A stretch of 40,838 nt of DNA from JAFGIG01 sp964397545. GTDB taxonomy: Bacteria; SDB-A. The notes below the pieces were generated by a model that was not told the DNA's origin, searched no databases, and saw only the letters and a program-made list of their open reading frames with translations. The position numbers and the translations under genes are program-made. The stretch lies in assembly GCA_964397545.1 (NCBI GenBank), contig CAYNIW010000022.1:1-40838 (forward strand). Reading direction: 5' to 3'. This document shows, piece after piece, positions 7,801 to 14,225 of the stretch (position 1 is the stretch's first letter; each line of letters begins with the position of its first letter).

Positions 7801-9706
7801 GAGTATACTTCCTTTGTACGTCGTTGCATGTCCGCCCATTTACGTTCTAATTCTTCGCGGTCCTTGCCCTCTTTCTCAAAATGAACAATATCTTTTTGTA
7901 TACGTATCGGANNNNNNNNNNNNNNNNNNNNNNNNNNNNNNNNNNNNNNNNNNNNNNNNNNNNNNNNNNNNNNNNNNNNNNNNNNNNNNNNNNNNNNNNN
8001 NNNNNNNNNNNGCGGTCCTTGCCCTCTTTCTCAAAATGAACAATATCTTTTTGTATACGTATCGGAGCAGGACAATTATAGATGTTATGATGGGGGCTCC
8101 CTACCCATTTGTATTTTCTATTCCACGTAAAAAAGCGCGGCTGCCAGTCTGGATAATCCTTGATCCTCTTTGCGGGATCATTTATGTCTGCAAAATAATC
8201 AAACGTACGCCTTGAAATGACTCCATATTCGATGCTCGATTCAGCCAAAAAAAGCAGATAATCTGACAGCTCTTTTGAAAAGCATTCGTCGATATCCATG
8301 ATGATTATCTTTTCCCCGTCCTTAACGAACGCGCAGGAATAATTTCTTTGCATAGCCTGGATGTCATGGAAGTCAACATCATACGGATGCACGTATACAA
8401 ACGCACCGGCGCTTTTAAGGATATCGACCGTCTTGTCCGTACTCCCGCCGTCTATCGCTATGACCTTTCCTATGGCTGGATTCGACATAACAAGTTCAAC
8501 AAAACGAGGAAGGTTCTTTTCCTCGTTCAATACGATTATAGGCATGACAAGTTTTTTCTGTGGAAGAGTATTTACATTGACTTTCTTTTGTTCATTCTGG
8601 AAAAATCTCTTCATAGGTTCCGGGGACATTGAAAGAAGATTGTCATATATTTCAGCCGGGGAAATGTCCATACATGGGGGTATAAATGCCTGATTGTTTT
8701 TCTTATTTCCATGAATGCATTCCGTCATATGCTTATCGCCGCAGGCAAAACATTTCAGGTTTGTTTTTGCGATTACCTTTTTCTGTCCCGTGTAATATTT
8801 TACACGAAAATCAGGAGTTATAATCGAAAACATACACACCGTAGGTACGTGATAAGAAAGCCCTATATGCATGATCCCTGAGTCAACGGCTATGAGATAA
8901 TCCAAATCGCGGATAGCCAAAATCATTTCCCGGACTGTAGTTTTCCCCTGTAAGTTTATAACCCTGTCCCTGTTTATGTCTGTCACATATTCCGTTTTCC
9001 CGAATACAACAACAATATTTTTATCGTTCTGGGACAAAATATACTCGACGAGTTCACGCCCCCGGTCATAACGCCTATAAGAATGAGAGGCATCACATTC
9101 AATACCGACATAAGTCATTCCAGGGTTTTTATCAAAATGCCTGTTTTTTTCTTCCGGTCCTATGAATATTTTAGGTTCAAGTTCTTCGTCATTGAACTTC
9201 ATTTCCCCAAATCTGAAATTATAAATCAAACTCCTGTGCATTTCAGACCGCTTATCATGATACTCTGAATAATTCCGCAGGTCTTCCAGCCTGTCATATT
9301 TTGTCTTGTCTACTGCCGTTTGATCCTTGCTTCTGGATGTCAAGATTGAATTAAAAATCGGATTATGCTTGTAGATATCCGGATTCATAGTCAACACATC
9401 GATGTTTATTTTCTCTTTTTCCTTGAATTTCCTGATGATCGGTTCCAGGAGGAGCAGATCCCCTATTCCATTATCCCGGATTATGAGCATCGATTGAATC
9501 CTTCCGGAAGCCTGAAAATACTCTTCCGGATTGTCACAGATATACATTTTTCTCGGAAAATCTCCTATTAGTCGCAGCGCTATGCTTCGTGGCAGTTCAA
9601 CCGGACGATTCGGTTCAAACTTTTTGAACTGCTTTAGTTCCATTATGCACTGTTCAAGTTCTGCTCCGGATTTATTTACGATCCAGAGTTTCGGTTCATC
9701 TTCCAT
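7797..9706 (-). CDS. Two-domain glycosyltransferase (GT9-like + GT2), interrupted by assembly gap
   Basis: The N-terminal half is a GT-B, heptosyltransferase-like (GT9) domain: IIRDNGIGDLLLLEPIIRKF at about residue 75 and DSGIMHIGLSYHVPTVCMFS at about 275. The second half (about 385-584) is a GT2 domain with PIIVLNEEKNLPRF, VIAIDGGSTDKTVDIL and the DxD motif MDIDECFS. The N run and duplicated 55 bases (7912-8066) shift the frame by 155 nt and create a false C-terminus. Removing them restores ...KDREELERKWADMQRRTK... and a TGA at 7797-7799, giving 584 aa with an ATGA overlap to the next gene. It is the first gene of the cassette. One chain could add two sugars in sequence. Confidence 0.85.
7857..8066. 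other. Scaffold gap: 100 N flanked by exact 55-bp duplication
   Basis: Bases 7857-7911 equal 8012-8066 exactly, and 7912-8011 is a run of exactly 100 N. Collapsing the copies restores the glycosyltransferase reading frame with its stop overlapping the next start. I therefore read this as an assembler artefact with no real missing sequence. Confidence 0.93.
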
Positions 9707-9712
9707 ACATCC

Positions 9713-10165
9713 TCAATAATCGTGGAATTTTTCTTCAAGATCGTAATATTGAACTGTTATGGTTCGTCCGCGAAAAAAACTACCTTGATCTTCCCATCCG
9801 TAAGGAAGTACGGTTATAGCAAAATTATGAGAGTCCAGGAGCCTATTTGCCTCGCGCTCAAATTCCGCTTTGACTTCATTTGTGAAATCAAGAATATCAT
9901 CGAGAGCATGCGCCATGTCGCCTATAAACGACACACCCATGTCAACGACAACGGAATAAATCCTGTTCTGAGATGAGTCAGAATTTTGACCTTCAACATT
10001 TTCTCCGCCATCGTCTAAGGCAATAAAAGGCCATTCTGTCGCAGGAATAAGTTTCGGATCTTCTTTGATTCCCTTGACAACCGTACAAGTTCTTATTCTT
10101 CCGGCGGTAACTCCGGCTTCAAGAAAAATTTTTATGTTGTCAATCAAGTCTTTCATGTTTGCCAT
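9713..10165 (-). CDS. Tail terminator / tail completion-like protein
   Basis: A 150-aa protein. Its position after the virion morphogenesis gene, its size and the pattern of an early FIALDDGGE segment, a long beta strand (NRIYSVVVDMGV), a central helix and a final strand RGRTITVQYYD fit small tail-completion proteins (gpU/gp37-like). The family is inferred, not certain. ATG at 10165 directly follows the upstream TAA, with GGAG 8-9 nt before it; an ATG three codons later is an alternative. It is the last head-tail gene before the transferase cassette. Confidence 0.6.
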   Translation of the reverse strand: MANMKDLIDNIKIFLEAGVTAGRIRTCTVVKGIKEDPKLIPATEWPFIALDDGGENVEGQNSDSSQNRIYSVVVDMGVSFIGDMAHALDDILDFTNEVKAEFEREANRLLDSHNFAITVLPYGWEDQGSFFRGRTITVQYYDLEEKFHDY

Positions 10166-10747
10166 TTATGCAGCTCCAAGCATATTTGCCATAAAAACCA
10201 TGAACTGTTTCCGGATAGCGATATAATCCACAGGCATCAGGAAAATTACTTCTCTGTCCTTAATAATGTCTTCAGCAGTCGCTTTTCCGGCCTGAAACCG
10301 CGTTCCATATTTCATTCTGTTATTGCTTATTTCCTGAATTTTAAAAGACCTTTTAAATCCTCCGCTCGCCTGTAAAAGTTTTGATTCGCCGGAATATCTT
10401 CTTACTCCCGTGTATCCTGGCATAATTCCTGTTTGTCCCCATCTCCATTTTCCGGCCCGCATAAGCCCGGCTCGGTACGCTATGAGATCCTGTCTTGATC
10501 TTTTTGGTTTCATATCTGTTCCAAGCCTGATTCTCGGTGTTCCGGAAGGCGTATTAAGCGTATTCGGAGAAAACGGCCTCCATGCTGGGTGTCCCGCGCG
10601 CGCGCCCTGGCCTGCGAACGTTAGCATAGTTCGCTGGTGAAGCATAAGCCCAAGTTGCCCGAAATATTCCTGTGTTCTGCCTTTATATTGCAAAAGGAAA
10701 TCACGAAATTCCTTGATGCCATTTGAATCAAGAGTAAAAGTTTTCAA
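10166..10747 (-). CDS. Virion morphogenesis protein (Mu gpG / Phage_tail_S-like)
   Basis: A 193-aa protein. The GHPAWRPFSPNTL segment, a basic middle, and KLLQASGGFKRSFKI followed by MKYGTRFQAGKATAEDI match the usual order of the phage virion morphogenesis / HK97 gp10-type family (L.~SG.L..S..~, then YGT.~.YA..H). These proteins act at the head-tail joint. It overlaps the upstream connector gene by 4 nt. Residue 80 onward is very Arg/Lys-rich. The assignment rests on the motif pattern plus location. Confidence 0.72.
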   Translation of the reverse strand: MKTFTLDSNGIKEFRDFLLQYKGRTQEYFGQLGLMLHQRTMLTFAGQGARAGHPAWRPFSPNTLNTPSGTPRIRLGTDMKPKRSRQDLIAYRAGLMRAGKWRWGQTGIMPGYTGVRRYSGESKLLQASGGFKRSFKIQEISNNRMKYGTRFQAGKATAEDIIKDREVIFLMPVDYIAIRKQFMVFMANMLGAA

Positions 10748-11223
10748 TCTATGGGCCTCTCGTCTTCGAGATCATCCTCGTCAATAAATTCCCCGTAAGC
10801 TCCTACTCCCAGGGCGGGTTCAACCCCAACCTTATTGCATGAGAACGATCCACGGACATCAATGGATGTTCCGTCAACGAGTTCAAGTTTTATTTTCTCA
10901 TCTCTGATTTCCTGTATATCGTTTTTATATAGATTACTCCATGAATCTATGTCGTTTTGTTCGCTTCCCTTTCGCGCGGAACTGAAAAGAGTCCTTAAAA
11001 CAAGCTCGCAGGTTTTATATTGAGAAAGTAATCCTATAAACGGAGGAAAATTAACATCACTTGACAACGCAGGAACGAGAGAGAAATCAATTATTTTTGA
11101 CAAGTCTTTTTTTATTGTCTTGTCTGCGTTTCCTATGATTGCAGTGACGGAAAGATCGGATAGCTGTGACGTAGTAATTTTCGGAAACCATGCTCTCAAT
11201 TCCGCAACCGTTGAATATGCCAT
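10744..11223 (-). CDS. Head-tail connector, Mu gp36-like (DUF1320-type)
   Basis: A 159-aa protein beginning MAYSTVAELRAWFPKITTSQL, the typical start of Mu gp36-like adaptor proteins that dock under the portal. A long helical segment with LLSQYKTCELVLRTLFSS and a basic 'DIQEIRDEKIKLEL' helix follow. The C-terminus is acidic (FIDEDDLEDERPID). Its location, two genes ahead of tail completion and right after the major capsid terminator, supports the call. Confidence 0.75.
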   Translation of the reverse strand: MAYSTVAELRAWFPKITTSQLSDLSVTAIIGNADKTIKKDLSKIIDFSLVPALSSDVNFPPFIGLLSQYKTCELVLRTLFSSARKGSEQNDIDSWSNLYKNDIQEIRDEKIKLELVDGTSIDVRGSFSCNKVGVEPALGVGAYGEFIDEDDLEDERPID

Positions 11224-11234
11224 AACTACCTCAT

Positions 11235-11272
11235 AAAAAGCCGGAAAGGGCGGATGTTACTCCGCTCCTTCC
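11235..11272 (-). terminator. Intrinsic terminator after the major capsid gene
   Basis: On the minus strand a 12-position stem (arms 11261-11272 and 11243-11254, one mismatch and one G-U pair, 6-nt loop) is followed by GGC and TTTTT. It lies in the 93-nt gap behind the capsid gene and would favour capsid protein over connector proteins. Confidence 0.8.
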
Positions 11273-11316
11273 CGTACCAATTGGGTCAAAAAGTGTGTGC
11301 CTTTCTCTTCAATTGG

Positions 11317-12237
11317 TTAAATTGTGTCTTCGATCAGATACGCGCAATATGCGTCAACGAGTAGTTCATCAATTTCCGTATTGATGTAATGCATTGAGCA
11401 TCTCTCGCTGCGCACCTCTTCACTGTCGATCCTGTCCTTGAATGTGTACGGAGAGTACATGAACGTTCTCGATTCAAGGGACGGGGTCGGCTCGCAATAG
11501 AACAACAGAACAGTATCACCCCAGAAATTCTCTGTAGTGGGATCTGATCCGCTGATTTCCTGTCCGCTCGATCCCTGAAGGTTCGTGATCATCGGCTCAA
11601 GACCGATTTTTCTCAGTCCGGAAACGACATTGAACAAACCGGACTTGAAACCTTCATCGGAATATTTGAACAGGCCCATCCATTCGGCAGTAGCGCTCAT
11701 TTTCAGCGCAACTTTTGAAGGGATAAGGATTCTGTTCGGCGTAAACCCGCCGTTTGAATCCTCGCATTCTGACATCGCGGCGAGAATATCGGCATAAGGT
11801 GTTCCGCTTGCAGCAGTCGCCCAGGCAGCGTTTTTGTCTGTGTAATTCGTTACGACGCTGTGAGATCCCGCGATTGCGAACACGCGGTATTCCCTGGACA
11901 GATGATGAGCCCGTTTCAGGTATTTCGCGGCATCAAGATCAAGGTTCATCGGGAACTTTGACCGCCTGCGATCAGCCCAGTAAACTGCTTTCTTGAGATC
12001 ATACTCCTCGCAGTTGTATGTGGCTTCCGAAACGTCATACCGGATCTCTTTCGCTTTTTCGCCTTTGGAAACCTTGTCGTTGTAAATCCGGTTCACGGAC
12101 TTACCGTAGGTTCCGTACTTCCCTGCGCTTTGCAGGACCGGGAATCCTGGGGCCACGAAATCGGCCACCATCGCAAATTCCTTGTATCCTGTAGCGAAAT
12201 TTGTAAGGAAGTAATTCGTAGTTCGAGATTCAGACAT
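11317..12237 (-). CDS. Major capsid protein (HK97-fold, putative)
   Basis: A 306-aa protein starting MSESRTTNYFLTNFATGYK. The order protease/scaffold, decoration protein, this gene, terminator, connector identifies it as the major capsid protein. Features that fit are an N-terminal FVAPGFPVLQSAGKYGTYGK arm, a central A-domain-like GGFTPNRILIPSKVALKM, and the late YINTEIDELLVDAYCAYL strand. It does not resemble HK97 gp5 by eye; it is closer to the Mu T-like or DUF2184-type groups, but I am not certain which. A good GGAGGTAA ribosome site precedes the start. Confidence 0.82.
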   Translation of the reverse strand: MSESRTTNYFLTNFATGYKEFAMVADFVAPGFPVLQSAGKYGTYGKSVNRIYNDKVSKGEKAKEIRYDVSEATYNCEEYDLKKAVYWADRRRSKFPMNLDLDAAKYLKRAHHLSREYRVFAIAGSHSVVTNYTDKNAAWATAASGTPYADILAAMSECEDSNGGFTPNRILIPSKVALKMSATAEWMGLFKYSDEGFKSGLFNVVSGLRKIGLEPMITNLQGSSGQEISGSDPTTENFWGDTVLLFYCEPTPSLESRTFMYSPYTFKDRIDSEEVRSERCSMHYINTEIDELLVDAYCAYLIEDTI

Positions 12238-12249
12238 TGATTTACCTCC

Positions 12250-12660
12250 TTACGCGTTTTTCTGGTAGGGGGTTACGACCTCTACAGAAACAATCTGGCC
12301 TATGATGGTGGAAGCCTCGCGCGCGATAGCGATAACGTAGTTACCGGCTGTCGCAGTGATCAGCTTCCCTTCCGTGTCACCCGCCATGAGTTCAACGCCG
12401 GAATTAAACACGGCGCCTGCTTTGGCAGGACACACACCAAGTTTCATAACTTCCGCTCGATGCGATGTGTCTGCATCATCGGTGATCAAGATACCTTGAC
12501 ACATAACGCCGGCACTTCCGGGAGTTGTGATCTTGACCTCGTCTGTCGCTGCTCCGTATTGGATCACAGCACAGTATTGGTTACCGGTCAGATCCTTGTA
12601 GCACTCATACCCTTCAGACCAAATTTTGTTGATCTTCGCTTGATGTACAGCAAGACTCAT
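12250..12660 (-). CDS. Capsid decoration protein (DUF2190-like)
   Basis: A 136-aa Ala/Gly/Val-rich protein. The pattern AVIQYGAATDEVKITTPG... GVMCQGILITDDADT ... AEVMKLGVCPAKAGA ... GNYVIAIARE is typical of DUF2190, a trimeric capsid cement protein family that reinforces expanded heads. It lies between the protease/scaffold and the major capsid gene, as lambda D does. It overlaps the scaffold stop by 4 nt. Confidence 0.8.
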   Translation of the reverse strand: MSLAVHQAKINKIWSEGYECYKDLTGNQYCAVIQYGAATDEVKITTPGSAGVMCQGILITDDADTSHRAEVMKLGVCPAKAGAVFNSGVELMAGDTEGKLITATAGNYVIAIAREASTIIGQIVSVEVVTPYQKNA

Positions 12661-13229
12661 ACTGCACCCCCACGGAGATTGAGTTTCTCAATCGCCTCGG
12701 TGAATGAGCATTTATTCTGCTTCGCATAAGCCTCGATTTTTTTGTTTATGGACTCAAAATCTGGAGACTTATAGTTTGACAGGTCTGTTGGATCGAGGTT
12801 CGGATCGATGCGGTTCATGTCGTTGGAGCTGTTCTCGAAGTTGTCAGTAGGGATAATTTTCGCCCGCGCCTGGCAGTCTTCCTTGAACATGTCCAGTTTT
12901 CCTGATGCTTTGTAGGTCATGTACTGCTCAACGTACATTTCCTTGCTTTTCGGAAGTATCTTTCCGGCCTGTATGAGCCCGTCAATAAATGACGTGGCTT
13001 CCGCGGTGAGCATGGTTTTTTCTTTCTCCTCAACGGCTTTCATTTTATCCTTCAAGGATTGATTTTCCTTTTCGGACTCAACGAGATCCGCGCGGAGCTT
13101 GTCGATGACCTTGTCCGTTTCCTGGGCTTTGAAAGTGACCTTCTCAACTTCCGCTTTCATAAGCTGGAGCTGAGCCTGGTCCTTTACAAGAGCCTCATAC
13201 TCGGCTTTGGTCAGGGTTACATTTTCCAT
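12657..13229 (-). CDS. Nested internal-start scaffold protein (putative)
   Basis: Within the protease-scaffold gene, an in-frame ATG (13229-13227, MENVTLTKAEYEALV) follows a perfect AGGAGG at 13241-13246 with 11 nt between. It falls at the boundary between protease and coiled coil, so it would yield a 190-aa scaffold without the protease. Lambda C/Nu3 and Mu I/Z use this arrangement. The spacing is slightly long, so translation is likely but not certain. Confidence 0.6.
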   Translation of the reverse strand: MENVTLTKAEYEALVKDQAQLQLMKAEVEKVTFKAQETDKVIDKLRADLVESEKENQSLKDKMKAVEEKEKTMLTAEATSFIDGLIQAGKILPKSKEMYVEQYMTYKASGKLDMFKEDCQARAKIIPTDNFENSSNDMNRIDPNLDPTDLSNYKSPDFESINKKIEAYAKQNKCSFTEAIEKLNLRGGAV

Positions 13230-13778
13230 TCCTGGTGTAACCTCCTGTGATTCAAAATTTTCGACTGAAAGACTTATTTTTTCGCCTCCCTGTGTCTCGT
13301 TCCTTTCGACCCCGGTTTCGCACTTAAAAAGCGCCACGAAATCGTTAAGAGTATTGACAGCAGGAATTTTTCCTGTGAATGTAACGGACTCCAGAACGTT
13401 CTTAAAAATCTTTCCGTTCGGATGTGGATATTTTCTCCATACCTCGATTGACTTGTTTTTTAGCGGACCGGCCTGAATCATTTCGGCAAGCAGTTTCGGA
13501 ACCTTTTTGAAGTCAGCCATGAGCTTACTTCCCATCCGATAAAGATTTTTAACGAATCCGAGTGAAACGGCTTTCAGGGCATCCTTCATTTGGCTTGTGG
13601 CAGCAGGGACATGATCAATGCTTAAAAACGGCTCTGCTATAACGCCGTCCCTGAAATTCTGGATCATTTCATCTATGTCCTGGTCCTTAAACTCGCGCCC
13701 CTTCCACGTCCCCTTGTCGAAAATTTCAAGGCCGTACATGTCTTTTGTTTCGAGGGTCATATTGTCTATATCAGGCAT
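12657..13778 (-). CDS. Head maturation protease-scaffold fusion (Mu I-like)
   Basis: A 373-aa protein. Residues about 1-150 form a Mu-I-like prohead protease: FLSIDHVPAA with the candidate His, KNKSIEVWRKY with the candidate Ser, then VTFTGKIPAVNTL, which parallels the ALTN.PAL segment of the family. Residues 190-260 are a charged coiled coil and 260-373 an acidic helical scaffold. ATG at 13778 has AAGGAG 9 nt upstream and overlaps the previous stop by 8 nt; the in-frame ATG at 13796 lacks such a site. A nested start at 13229 probably makes the scaffold alone. Confidence 0.82.
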   Translation of the reverse strand: MPDIDNMTLETKDMYGLEIFDKGTWKGREFKDQDIDEMIQNFRDGVIAEPFLSIDHVPAATSQMKDALKAVSLGFVKNLYRMGSKLMADFKKVPKLLAEMIQAGPLKNKSIEVWRKYPHPNGKIFKNVLESVTFTGKIPAVNTLNDFVALFKCETGVERNETQGGEKISLSVENFESQEVTPGMENVTLTKAEYEALVKDQAQLQLMKAEVEKVTFKAQETDKVIDKLRADLVESEKENQSLKDKMKAVEEKEKTMLTAEATSFIDGLIQAGKILPKSKEMYVEQYMTYKASGKLDMFKEDCQARAKIIPTDNFENSSNDMNRIDPNLDPTDLSNYKSPDFESINKKIEAYAKQNKCSFTEAIEKLNLRGGAV

Positions 13779-13995
13779 AAGCTGGCTCCTTATCATAAAA
13801 GGCTATCTCTTCCTTATATGCCTTTTGGAAATTCTTCTGACTTACAAACGCTTTTTTTATTTCTTTTGATTCTTTGAACATTGCCATTATTTCGATAAAT
13901 AACATCGGCTCCCATATGCCGCCCTGCTTCTGGAGCAGTCTTCCGCTTGCCGACTGCATGATTTCTATTTCTTCCTTTCCGACTTTTACTTTCAA
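13771..13995 (-). CDS. Small head-operon protein of unknown function (74 aa)
   Basis: A 74-aa protein beginning MKVKVGKEEIEIMQSASGR. It is Lys- and Glu-rich, with a helical second half (FKESKEIKKAFVSQKNFQKAYKE, in part). No membrane segment or cysteine is seen. It overlaps the upstream gene by 4 nt and the protease start by 8 nt, so it is clearly part of the head operon. Small genes between portal and protease are common in Mu-like head clusters; I do not recognise this one. Confidence 0.75.
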   Translation of the reverse strand: MKVKVGKEEIEIMQSASGRLLQKQGGIWEPMLFIEIMAMFKESKEIKKAFVSQKNFQKAYKEEIAFYDKEPAYA

Positions 13996-14225
13996 TGGAT
14001 TATCCTCGGCGTAATGATTGCGCTTTTGGGCTTGTCCTCTGCGGATTCGACTTCGGAAAGAATTTTCATTCCGCAGGTAATGACAGCCTTTGCGATTTCA
14101 AGTTTTCCGGCAGTTCCGTTTATCTTGCATCCTACCGATTTCGTATTGAGATCACCGAATATATGGACCTCGAAAATATGAGCTGGAATCTGTTTTTCTT
14201 CAGGCTGTTCGTTTTCTTCAGACAT
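13992..14225 (-). CDS. Small head-operon protein of unknown function (77 aa)
   Basis: A 77-aa acidic protein (MSEENEQPEEKQIP start). The middle, IFEVHIFGDLNTKSVGCKIN, reads as two beta strands, followed by a hydrophobic helix (KLEIAKAVITCGMKIL). ATG at 14225 directly follows the TAA of the portal gene, with GGAGG 4 nt before it. Unrecognised. The tight spacing to both neighbours makes it a real gene. Confidence 0.72.
   Translation of the reverse strand: MSEENEQPEEKQIPAHIFEVHIFGDLNTKSVGCKINGTAGKLEIAKAVITCGMKILSEVESAEDKPKSAIITPRIIH

Noticed and set aside
7912..8011. Possible mobile element or missing gene in the N run
   Set aside because: The flanks are identical 55-mers and the frame closes when they are merged, so nothing need be missing.
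7847..9706. 619-aa glycosyltransferase with an X run and a C-terminus ending KRARTAKN
   Set aside because: It is produced by reading through the artificial 155-nt insertion; the collapsed sequence gives a clean 584-aa protein.
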